Below are positions 44,924 through 52,261 of a stretch of 64,000 nt of DNA, piece after piece. Source of the DNA: Nocardia aurea (lineage in GTDB: Bacteria; Actinomycetota; Actinomycetes; Mycobacteriales; Mycobacteriaceae). Position 1 is the stretch's first letter. Each line of letters begins with the position of its first letter. The notes beneath the pieces are model-generated. The model was not told the DNA's origin and searched no databases. It was given only the letters and a program-made list of their open reading frames with translations. A program made the position numbers and the translations under genes. The DNA lies in the NCBI RefSeq assembly GCF_003123685.1, contig NZ_QCYJ01000175.1, forward strand, positions 1 through 64,000, given 5' to 3'.

Positions 44924-45816
44924 GAGGATGGCCGTACTCCCGCCCGCTCGGCGAGGGCGCGCAGCACCGCGTCGTCGTAGCCGATCGGCTCGAAGGGCAC
45001 CAGTTCCCTGATGGCGGTGTCGCGGACGAGCACCTCGTTGACCATCGAGTCGACCAGTGAGCGTCCGGTGCGGTTGTCGACATCGGTGACCAGCGACAGC
45101 CACGCCGACGACAGACGCGGCGACAGCAGGGGAACCGGAACGATCAGCAGCGTCCTGCCCTCGATCCGGGCGACCCGGCGCAGCATATCGATGTATTCCA
45201 GGACATCGGGTCCGCCGATGTCGAAGGTGCGCCCGGCCGCTTCCTCCCGGTCGAGGACGCCGACCAGGTAGCGGATCACATCGTCGACCGCGATGGGCTG
45301 GGTCCGGGTTCGCACCCAGCGCGGGGTCACCATCGCGGGCAGGTGTTCGACGAGTTGCCGGGTGATCTCCCAGGAGATGCCGCCGTGGCCGACGATGATC
45401 CCGGCGCGCAAGGTGGTGACGGGAACGCCCGCGGCGCCGAGGAGTCCTTCGACCTCGCGGCGGCTGCGCAGATGCGCGGACAGCTGGTCACCGTCCTCGC
45501 CGAGGCCGCCCAGGTAGATGATGCGCCCGATACCCGCCTCGGCGGCGGCGCGCCCGAAATTGCGCGCCGCCTCGGCGTCGCGGCGCTCGAAATCGGCCGC
45601 GGCCAGCGAATGGACGAGGTAGTAGGCGGCCTCGGCTCCGTCCATCGCCGCGCGCAGCGATTCCGGGTCGCCGACGTCACCGGGTACCGGCGCGCCCGCG
45701 CCCTCGTAGGTGTCGGGATGCCTGGTCATGGCGCGGACCGTATGTCCGGCCTCCTCCAGCGCCGGGCACAGCCGCCCACCGATGAAACCTGTCGAACCCG
45801 CGACGAGCACGGTCAT
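44920..45816 (-). CDS. NAD(P)-binding epimerase/NmrA-like protein
   Basis: The 298-residue atypical short-chain dehydrogenase begins with TVLVAGSTGFIGGRLCPALEEAG (Rossmann GxxGxxG). It continues with DVGDPESLRAAMDGAEAAYYLVHSL and IIYLGGLGEDGDQLSAHLRSR. The catalytic YxxxK is not in its usual place, as in NmrA/NDUFA9-like proteins, which may sense or use NAD(P)H. It is cotranscribed with the CPBP protease gene. Confidence 0.88.
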   Translation of the reverse strand: MTVLVAGSTGFIGGRLCPALEEAGHTVRAMTRHPDTYEGAGAPVPGDVGDPESLRAAMDGAEAAYYLVHSLAAADFERRDAEAARNFGRAAAEAGIGRIIYLGGLGEDGDQLSAHLRSRREVEGLLGAAGVPVTTLRAGIIVGHGGISWEITRQLVEHLPAMVTPRWVRTRTQPIAVDDVIRYLVGVLDREEAAGRTFDIGGPDVLEYIDMLRRVARIEGRTLLIVPVPLLSPRLSSAWLSLVTDVDNRTGRSLVDSMVNEVLVRDTAIRELVPFEPIGYDDAVLRALAERAGVRPSS

Positions 45817-45913
45817 CTCGCATCCTCTCCGTGACGGGAGCGGACCGGGCCTGGCCGGCCCGGGATGGTGCTCCTGCCACACTACTGAGACCGGAGCGCG
45901 TCGCGGGCGTCGA

Positions 45914-47059
45914 TCACAGGGTGCGCGCGATGATCTCCTTCATGATCTCGTTGGTACCCGCGTAGATCATCTGTACGCGGCTGTCGACCCACATCCGTGA
46001 GATCGGGTACTCGGTCATGTAGCCGTACCCACCGTGCAGTTGCAGACATTCGCTGGCCACCGACAGCGCGCGGTCGGTGGTCCACCACTTGGCCATCGCG
46101 ACCGTGGGAATGTCGAGCTCGCCCGCGATGTGCTTGACGATGCAGTCGTCGGCGAACACCCGAGCCACCCTGGCCTCGGTCGCCACCTCGGCCAGTTTGA
46201 ATTTGGTGTTCTGGAAGTTGAAGACGCTGCGGCCGAACGCCTCGCGCTCCTTGGTGTAGCGCACGGTGTGCTCCAACGCGGCTTCCATCCCCGCCACCGA
46301 ACCGACGGCGATGATCAGCCGTTCCTGCGGCAGTTGCTGCATGAGCTGGACGAAACCCTGGCCCTCGGCGGTGCCGAGCAGGTTGGTGACCGGGATCCGG
46401 ACGTCCTCGAAGAACAGTTCGGAGGTGTCCTGGCCTTTCTGCCCGATCTTGTCCAGGACGCGGCCGCGACGGAAGCCGGGACGGTCGGCCTCGACCAGCA
46501 CCAGGCTGATACCGGCGGCGCCCTGGCTGGTGTCGGTCTTGACGACGACGATGATCAGATCGGCCTGCGCGCCGTTGGTGATGAAGGTCTTCGATCCGTT
46601 GACGACGTACTCGTCGCCGTCGCGGATCGCCTTGGCCTTGACGTTCTGCAGGTCGGATCCGGTGCCGGGCTCGGTCATGGCGATCGCGCCGACCACTTCG
46701 CCGCTGGCCATCTTCGGCAGCCACGTCTGTTTCTGTTCTTCGGTGCCGTAGTGCAGCAGGTAGTGCGCGACGATGCCGTTGTGCAGGCTCTGACCCCACG
46801 CGGTGTCGACGACCCGTGCCTGCTCCTCGATGAGGACGGCCTCGTGCGCGAAGGTGCCGCCACCGCCGCCGTACTCCTCCGGGATGGACAGGCAGAGCAG
46901 GCCGAGTTCGCCCGCCTTGTTCCACAGCTCCCGGTCGACGTGATGTTGCTGGATGTACCTGTCGACGTTCGGTGCGACCTCCTTGTCGAAGAACGCCCGC
47001 GCGAGGTCGCGCAGCGCGTCGAGATCGTCGTTCATCCACGGGGACCGGTGCGCGGTCAT
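45914..47059 (-). CDS. Acyl-CoA dehydrogenase
   Basis: The 381-residue FAD enzyme oxidises acyl-CoA to enoyl-CoA. Signatures are AMTEPGTGSDLQNVKAKA (FAD and substrate loop), CLQLHGGYGYMTEYPI and MIYAGTNEIMKEIIARTL, where the Glu of GTNEI is the usual catalytic base. Chain-length preference is unknown. A TetR gene is divergent, with a palindromic site between them. Confidence 0.95.
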   Translation of the reverse strand: MTAHRSPWMNDDLDALRDLARAFFDKEVAPNVDRYIQQHHVDRELWNKAGELGLLCLSIPEEYGGGGGTFAHEAVLIEEQARVVDTAWGQSLHNGIVAHYLLHYGTEEQKQTWLPKMASGEVVGAIAMTEPGTGSDLQNVKAKAIRDGDEYVVNGSKTFITNGAQADLIIVVVKTDTSQGAAGISLVLVEADRPGFRRGRVLDKIGQKGQDTSELFFEDVRIPVTNLLGTAEGQGFVQLMQQLPQERLIIAVGSVAGMEAALEHTVRYTKEREAFGRSVFNFQNTKFKLAEVATEARVARVFADDCIVKHIAGELDIPTVAMAKWWTTDRALSVASECLQLHGGYGYMTEYPISRMWVDSRVQMIYAGTNEIMKEIIARTL

Positions 47060-47086
47060 CGAGACTCCTCAGGCTCGGCACAGCAC

Positions 47087-47106
47087 TGGGTACATATTTG
47101 TAACCA
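47087..47106. promoter_or_regulatory. Probable operator between acyl-CoA dehydrogenase and TetR genes
   Basis: TGGGTACA-TATT-TGTAACCA is an 8-4-8 inverted repeat with one mismatch. It lies 28 bases before the dehydrogenase start and upstream of the divergent TetR gene, and is probably bound by that TetR protein. Confidence 0.55.
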
Positions 47107-47184
47107 GAATTAGCGGGTACAGTGTGTCCCATATGACGCCGGGAGGCAAGGAATACCTCTGAGCGGCGGGAAGGGTCGGCTAGC

Positions 47185-47856
47185 GTGACCGGTGTGACAG
47201 ATCAGCGCTGGACCGATACCGCCGTCACGCGGCGTTCGGGCAATCGCGGCGAAGACCGCCGCCTGGCCATCCTCGATGCCGCCGTCGCCGCCATCGAGGA
47301 ACAGGGGCCCAACGCGCTCACCGGCCAGATCGCCGATCGCGCCGGACTCAACCGCACCCACTTCTACCGGCATTTCGCGAGCAAGGAAGAACTGGATCTG
47401 GCCATCGCCCGGCGCGCGCACGAGGAGTTGACCGAACGCATCCGCGCCGCGCTCGCGATCGACGGCACCCCGCTCGACATCATTCGCGCACCGGTCGCCG
47501 AGCACGTCGGCTGGGCCAACGAGCATCCGAACCTGTACCGATTCCTGCTCGGACGCAACTATCGCCGCGGCAACGACGATCCGAGTGTCGGCGGCAGCGC
47601 CTTCGCCTCCGAGATCTCGGCCGCCGCCACCCGCTACATCCCGCGTTTCGGCGCCGACCGCGTGGCCGCGGACCGGTTGGTCGTGGCGCTGCTCGGTCTC
47701 ATCGACGCTTCGGTGCGCTGGTGGCTGACCCATCGTGGCAGCACCGAGGAGGAATTGGTCGAAACCCTCGTCGTGGAATCCTGGCTGCTCATCGACCATC
47801 GCCTGCGCGCGCTCGGCATCGTGATCGATCCGCGCGCGCCGTTGCCGCCCCCGTGA
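47185..47856 (+). CDS. TetR-family regulator next to acyl-CoA dehydrogenase
   Basis: The 223-residue protein has a helix-turn-helix (AILDAAVAAIEEQGPNALTGQIADRAG, NRTHFYRHFASKEEL) and a C-terminal ligand domain. GTG at 47185 is used; a second GTG lies nine bases on. It is divergent from the acyl-CoA dehydrogenase gene, which it may repress, probably with acyl-CoA as the signal (inference). Its end is four bases from the facing iminopeptidase gene. Confidence 0.9.
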   Translation: MTGVTDQRWTDTAVTRRSGNRGEDRRLAILDAAVAAIEEQGPNALTGQIADRAGLNRTHFYRHFASKEELDLAIARRAHEELTERIRAALAIDGTPLDIIRAPVAEHVGWANEHPNLYRFLLGRNYRRGNDDPSVGGSAFASEISAAATRYIPRFGADRVAADRLVVALLGLIDASVRWWLTHRGSTEEELVETLVVESWLLIDHRLRALGIVIDPRAPLPPP

Positions 47857-47859
47857 CGT

Positions 47860-48861
47860 TCAGTGTCGGCCGAACGCGTCGATCGCGCGCATGATCGCCT
47901 GTCCCATCGCCGCGCTTCCGGTGTGCCCGGCGTCGTCGATGATCTCGAGTTTCGCGTCCGGCCACACCTTCGCCAGCTCCCACGCGGTGGTCAGCGGCGA
48001 CCCGAGGTCGAGTCGGCCGTGGACGAGCACGCCGGGAATGCCGGCGAGCGCGCCCGCCTCCTGGAGCAGTTGCCATTCGGTGAGCCACGCGGCATGGGCG
48101 AAATAGTGCGCGCAGATCCGGACCATGGCCAGCATCGCGGTATCGGACTTCGCGCTGTACTGGCCCGGAGAGCCCAGGTTCTCGTGCGCGATGACGGCGT
48201 CCTCCCACGCGCACCACTGCCGCGCGGCACGCATCCTCACGTCGGGATCGGGGTGTCGCAGCAGGCGGTCGTAGGCGACGACGAGGTCGCCGTCGCGCTC
48301 TTCGGGCGGGACACCGTCGCGGAAGATGTCCCATTCGGCGGGCAGCAGCCGGGCCAGCCCGTGGTAGAGCCAGTCGATCTCCTCCAGTCGCGTCGTGGTG
48401 ACGGCGACGAGCACGATCGCGTCGACACGTCGCGGAAACCGCTCGGCGTAGGCGAGTGTCAGTGTCGCGCCCCAGGATCCGCCGTACATCAGCCAGCGCT
48501 CGACGCCGAGATGTTCGCGCAGCCGTTCCATATCGGCGAGTAGATGGTCGGTGGTGTTGCACGACAGGTCGACATCGTGCCCGGAGGCATGCGGGCGACT
48601 CTCGCCGCATCCGCGCTGATCGAAGAGGATGATCCGGTAGACGTCCGGATCGAAGGTCCGCCGCGATCCGCGGGTGCCGCCGCTGCCCGGCCCGCCGTGG
48701 ACGACGACGGCGGGTTTGCCCCGCGGATTTCCGCTTGTCTCCCAGTAGATCTCGTTTCCGTCGCCGACGTCGAGCAGGCCCGAGTCGTACGGTTCGATCG
48801 GCGGGAAGCCGAGTGCGGGCGGGGTTTCGGCGGTCTCTCGGGTTGTCGCCATGACGTCCAT
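47860..48861 (-). CDS. pip: Proline iminopeptidase
   Basis: The 333-residue alpha/beta hydrolase of peptidase family S33 has oxyanion loop VVVHGGPGSGG, DQRGCGESRPHAS, nucleophile GGSWGATLTL and the late catalytic Asp and His (GRLDLGSP, DDAGHTG). The segment SPGQYSAKSD and cap helices match prolyl aminopeptidases, which release N-terminal proline. The ATG at 48861 is used; ATG at 48852 has a slightly better RBS. The neighbouring genes give no further clue. Confidence 0.92.
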   Translation of the reverse strand: MDVMATTRETAETPPALGFPPIEPYDSGLLDVGDGNEIYWETSGNPRGKPAVVVHGGPGSGGTRGSRRTFDPDVYRIILFDQRGCGESRPHASGHDVDLSCNTTDHLLADMERLREHLGVERWLMYGGSWGATLTLAYAERFPRRVDAIVLVAVTTTRLEEIDWLYHGLARLLPAEWDIFRDGVPPEERDGDLVVAYDRLLRHPDPDVRMRAARQWCAWEDAVIAHENLGSPGQYSAKSDTAMLAMVRICAHYFAHAAWLTEWQLLQEAGALAGIPGVLVHGRLDLGSPLTTAWELAKVWPDAKLEIIDDAGHTGSAAMGQAIMRAIDAFGRH

Positions 48862-48933
48862 CCTGGCCGTCGACGCTCGGACACGCCAGGCGCGGATCGC
48901 CGGGGCGGTGACGGCGCGGAGCGCACCTGATAA

Positions 48934-48951
48934 TATAAGTCAAAACTTATA
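48934..48951. promoter_or_regulatory. AT-rich palindrome before SRPBCC-ArsR operon
   Basis: TATAAGT-CAAA-ACTTATA is a perfect 7-4-7 inverted repeat directly upstream of the RBS (AAAAGGAGG). Its AT-richness stands out in this GC-rich window. The ArsR-type protein of the operon is the likely binder. Confidence 0.65.
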
Positions 48952-48964
48952 AAAGGAGGTTGTC

Positions 48965-49621
48965 ATGACATTGCTGACCGATCCGGCCACCGTGGCCGGC
49001 CTGGTGACCCGCGAGGTCCGCTCCGGCTCACGCGCGGGCACGCCGACGCGGATCGCCGTGGCGCGGCGCACGTACCCGACCGATCAGGCCGATCTGTGGG
49101 ACGCGCTGACCAACGCCGAACGGCTGCCGCGCTGGTTCATGCCCGTCAGCGGCGAATTGCGGGTGGGCGGGAGTTATCAGCTCGAAGGCAACGCGGGCGG
49201 TGTCGTCGAGGTGTGCGAGGAGCCGAAGCGGTTCGCGGTGACCTGGGAAATGGGGCCGCAGGTGTCGTGGGTGGAGGTCGACCTCAGCCCCGAGGGGGAG
49301 GGCACGCGGCTCGAACTGGTGCACGAGGCCGAGGTCGATCCGGAATTCTGGACGCAGTACGGACCGGGCGCCGTCGGCGTGGGCTGGGATCTGGCGCTGA
49401 TGGGACTCGGACTGCACTTGTCGACCGGCGCGGCCGTCGATCACGCGGCGGCGGCGGAATTCCACACCACCCCCGAGGGCATCACCTTCATCAGGACCTG
49501 CGCGAGCGGCTGGGCGGACGCGGCCATCGGCGACGGTGACGATCCCACGGACGCCCATACCGCCGCCGAGCAGACCATCGTGTTCTACACCACCGTTCCC
49601 GAGGACGGTCCCGAGTCCTGA
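48965..49621 (+). CDS. SRPBCC (AHSA1-like) protein
   Basis: The 218-residue Bet v1-like/AHSA1-domain protein has TYPTDQADLWDALTNAERLPRWFMPVSGELRVGG, typical of activator-of-Hsp90-like START proteins (shown in part: LPRWFMPVSGELRVGG). A strong AAAAGGAGG RBS precedes the ATG. Pairs of AHSA1-like and ArsR genes are widespread; the protein may bind the effector or a hydrophobic ligand. The ArsR start codon overlaps its stop. Confidence 0.88.
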   Translation: MTLLTDPATVAGLVTREVRSGSRAGTPTRIAVARRTYPTDQADLWDALTNAERLPRWFMPVSGELRVGGSYQLEGNAGGVVEVCEEPKRFAVTWEMGPQVSWVEVDLSPEGEGTRLELVHEAEVDPEFWTQYGPGAVGVGWDLALMGLGLHLSTGAAVDHAAAAEFHTTPEGITFIRTCASGWADAAIGDGDDPTDAHTAAEQTIVFYTTVPEDGPES

Positions 49622-50037
49622 TGACGGCGGCGGCGAAGATCTTCGAGGCGCTGGGCGATCCCGTCCGCCGCGGCATCCTCGAACTGGTGGCGGGCGGCGA
49701 GATGTCGGCGGGAGCGGTGGCCGACGCCGTGCGCGCGTACACGCCGATCTCCCAGCCCGCTGTTTCCCAGCATCTGAAAGTGCTGCGGGAGGCCGGGATC
49801 GTGACCGTTCGGGCCGAGGGCACCCGCCGGATCTACGCGATCGACACCGCCGGGATCGAGGTCGCCCGGACGTGGTTGGGCGGCCTCATCCCCTCGATCG
49901 AGCTTTTCGCGCAGCCGCTCGACGCGCTCGCCACCGAGGTCGCCCGTGGAAAACGCGCGGCGCGCCGAGCCGGGTACGAGCGCGATCCGGGAAGCGTCGG
50001 AGGTGAGGACGAGGGCGGATCGCGACGGTTGGGTTAG
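49621..50037 (+). CDS. ArsR-family transcriptional regulator
   Basis: The 138-residue winged-helix protein has KIFEALGDPVRRGILELVAGGEMSAG, then ISQPAVSQHLKVLREAGIVTVRAEGTRRIYAI. No metal-binding cysteine motif (ELCVCD) is present, so it is not a classic metal sensor. The first base of its ATG is the last base of the preceding stop. It probably represses its own operon through the palindrome at 48934-48951. Confidence 0.92.
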   Translation: MTAAAKIFEALGDPVRRGILELVAGGEMSAGAVADAVRAYTPISQPAVSQHLKVLREAGIVTVRAEGTRRIYAIDTAGIEVARTWLGGLIPSIELFAQPLDALATEVARGKRAARRAGYERDPGSVGGEDEGGSRRLG

Positions 50038-50182
50038 ATTTCCTCCGGGTGCTCGGCGATGGTCGTACCGTGCCGACGCCTAGCATCGGAAGAGAAGATG
50101 CTGGTCATCGGCATCGGTTCGATCGCGTGCGGTCGGCACCGACCGCGGTGAGCGGTGATCACGAGTCACGGAGGTTATCGAG

Positions 50183-50779
50183 ATGACATCGCCGAGAAGG
50201 TTCGGTGCGCCCGATGCGAAGAATCGCACGGTCCTGCTGGACGCCGCCGAGCAGCTCATGCTCGACGAGGGCTACGCGGCCGTCACCTCGCGCGCTGTCG
50301 CTCGCAAGGCGGGCCTGAAGTATCAGCTCGTCTACTACTACTTCCGGACCATGGACGATCTGCTGCTGGAAGTCTTCACCCGCCGCGCGGAGGAGGGCCT
50401 GGCGAGGCAAGCGGTCGCGCTCGCCTCGCCCAACCCGCTGCGCGCGCTGTGGGAATTCAACACCGAGGCCGCGGCTGCCGCGCTCACCATGGAATTCGCC
50501 GCATTGGCCAACCATCGCAAGGTGATTCGGGCCGCCCTCACCGAGTACTCGAATCGTTTCCGCGAGGCCGAGATGACGGCGCTACGCGAATTCATGGAGA
50601 AGTACGACGCGCAGGAGAAGACGTGGCCCGCGGAGGTCGTGGTCGTCGCGCTGTCGGGTGTCTCACGGTTTCTCATGCTCGAGGAATCGCTCGGGGTGCG
50701 CGGCGGACATGCCGAGACCATGGAATTCGTCGAGCAGCGTTTGCGTCAGATGGATGAACCGAGTTCGACCACACCGTGA
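50183..50779 (+). CDS. TetR-family regulator
   Basis: The 198-residue protein has a helix-turn-helix (LLDAAEQLMLDEGYAAVTSRAVARKAG, KYQLVYYYFRTMDDL) and a helical C-terminal domain. An ACGGAGG-like RBS precedes the ATG. No target is obvious; the gene stands alone and ends at a strong hairpin. Confidence 0.9.
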   Translation: MTSPRRFGAPDAKNRTVLLDAAEQLMLDEGYAAVTSRAVARKAGLKYQLVYYYFRTMDDLLLEVFTRRAEEGLARQAVALASPNPLRALWEFNTEAAAAALTMEFAALANHRKVIRAALTEYSNRFREAEMTALREFMEKYDAQEKTWPAEVVVVALSGVSRFLMLEESLGVRGGHAETMEFVEQRLRQMDEPSSTTP

Positions 50780-50788
50780 TTCGAGTGT

Positions 50789-50828
50789 TCGATCGCATGC
50801 GTCACGACGTCGGGACGCATGCGATCGA
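50789..50828. terminator. Strong bidirectional hairpin after TetR gene
   Basis: A 15-bp perfect stem, TCGATCGCATGCGTC/GACGCATGCGATCGA, has a 10-nt loop. It lies 10 bases past the TetR stop and faces a small minus-strand frame. Confidence 0.85.
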
Positions 50829-50849
50829 CTCGGTCGACCCCGGAACGGG

Positions 50850-51014
50850 TCAGTGGTGCATCGCCGGTGCGGGACGTGAACTCTCCCTGCTCCCGGCGGG
50901 TGTTTCCGGTGCGAACCGCGTGCGGCTGTCGTGACGCTCGCGCGGTTTCATGGCCGTGGCGACGAGCAGCAGCAGTGCGATGACGATGACGGTCGTGATG
51001 AGTCCCCAGAACAA
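50850..51014 (-). CDS. Possible small single-helix membrane protein
   Basis: A 54-residue frame starts at TTG and encodes one membrane helix at residues 3-22 (WGLITTVIVIALLLLVATAM), then a basic, polar tail (KPRERHDSRTRF) ending MHH. Only TTG is available as start, and GAGGAA lies rather far upstream. The strong helix and the facing terminator support a real gene. It is in the same direction as the DUF2254 gene, 105 bases downstream of its stop. Confidence 0.4.
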   Translation of the reverse strand: MFWGLITTVIVIALLLLVATAMKPRERHDSRTRFAPETPAGSRESSRPAPAMHH

Positions 51015-51119
51015 GACGTGTTCCCGCTTCCTCGAACCGGTCCGGGCCGCGGCCCTCCGGTGGTTGAATTCTGATCTGGCACAGTTACTTCGACGCCGTT
51101 GTCTGGTTCGCTGATTCTG

Positions 51120-52109
51120 TCACAGAGCTTCCGGTGGTGGGGTGGCGAACCGGCCGTCCAGCAGCGCCGCGCGTTCGTCGAACAGTCCGGCGTTCTCCGG
51201 CGCGGCACGTTCACGCGCACGTCGCAGCATGGTCCGCAGACCCGCGAGCACCATCGGCGAGCGGGCGGCGAAGATGATGTCGTCGACGCCGGTTCGGAGG
51301 AATTCCTCGCAGTCGGGCCGGGGGATGACGAGTCGTGGCACGCCGTCCCGGTCGGTCAGGCGCAGCGGACCGTGCGGCATCGCCGCCACCCGTCCGAGCA
51401 GGTCACCCAACCCGTCGAAGGTCTGCACCGCCGTCGCCGGATCGTTCACGGCCGCCGACAACGCGCGTAACGCGACGTCGGCGAGCAGGCGGAACGCGAA
51501 CAGCGGATCCTGTTCGAAGGTGCGTTCATCGCCGAGCCTCAGCCCGTGCAGGACGACGTCGTCGGGAAGCGCGCCGCCGTGCACATCGGCGACGGGATCG
51601 CCGAAATGCAGTGTGGCGCCCGGAGCTTCGCGAAGCACGATGACCACGTCGGCGGATCGGGCCGCGTCGACCAGCCGCCGGGTCCGCACCCGCTGCAACA
51701 CCGCGGGCGGATGGGGCCAGCCGACGGTGGTGCTCGGCGGCGGCAGTGGAGTCGTCGCGAGCTCGGTGCGGTCACGTGTGTAGAGGGCGCCGAGCACCTC
51801 GCGCCCGCGCGCGGCGATCGAGCCGAGCGCGGGCGCCAGCTGAATGGCGGAGAAGGCGCGCAACTGCAATGTCCGCAACAGCGCGATCAATACGAGCAGC
51901 AACAACATCGCGAGTACCGGCACGGCCACCGAGACATCGGCGCGCTTGCCGATGCTCAGGGCGGCCGTGACGCAGAACACGACGAGTCCGACGGCGAAAC
52001 CGAAGGTGCGCCAGACGATCGGGTCGTCGCGGAACAGCATCAACCGCGGCGAGAACGTGGTGCTCACCCACTGGACGACCAGGAACAGCACGGAGAAGAT
52101 CAGCGCCAC
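51120..52109 (-). CDS. DUF2254 membrane protein, N-terminally short
   Basis: The 329-residue product corresponds to the rear part of the DUF2254 family: membrane helices LIFSVLFLVVQWVSTTFSPRL, FGFAVGLVVFCVTAALSIG and VPVLAMLLLLVLIALL, then a soluble domain with DPLFAFRLLADVALRALSAAVNDPATAV. Complete members are about 100 residues longer, with two further N-terminal helices. The frame is open upstream for 30 codons (VIDTLLAIGLGLLGA) up to a TGA but has no ATG, GTG or TTG there, and the sulfatase gene ends just beyond. It is probably truncated, or a decayed copy. Confidence 0.65.
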   Translation of the reverse strand: MALIFSVLFLVVQWVSTTFSPRLMLFRDDPIVWRTFGFAVGLVVFCVTAALSIGKRADVSVAVPVLAMLLLLVLIALLRTLQLRAFSAIQLAPALGSIAARGREVLGALYTRDRTELATTPLPPPSTTVGWPHPPAVLQRVRTRRLVDAARSADVVIVLREAPGATLHFGDPVADVHGGALPDDVVLHGLRLGDERTFEQDPLFAFRLLADVALRALSAAVNDPATAVQTFDGLGDLLGRVAAMPHGPLRLTDRDGVPRLVIPRPDCEEFLRTGVDDIIFAARSPMVLAGLRTMLRRARERAAPENAGLFDERAALLDGRFATPPPEAL

Positions 52110-52211
52110 CGCGCCGAGGAGTCCGAGTCCGATCGCCAGCAGCGTGTCGATGACCTGGGCGGACGGCGCGCGCGGATCACCCGGGTGGGCACTGTCGGCT
52201 CACCGGCTCGA

Positions 52212-52236
52212 CAGCCGGGGCGTGACGCCCCGGCTG
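52212..52236. terminator. Strong hairpin after arylsulfatase gene
   Basis: The stem CAGCCGGGGCG/CGCCCCGGCTG (11 bp) has a 3-nt loop, about 25 bases past the arylsulfatase stop on the minus strand. Confidence 0.75.
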
Positions 52237-52261
52237 CTCCGAGACAACGACCATGCGCGTA

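Noticed and set aside
49621..50037. Metal-sensing ArsR/SmtB repressor
   Set aside because: The helix-3 cysteine motif and C-terminal metal ligands are not present.
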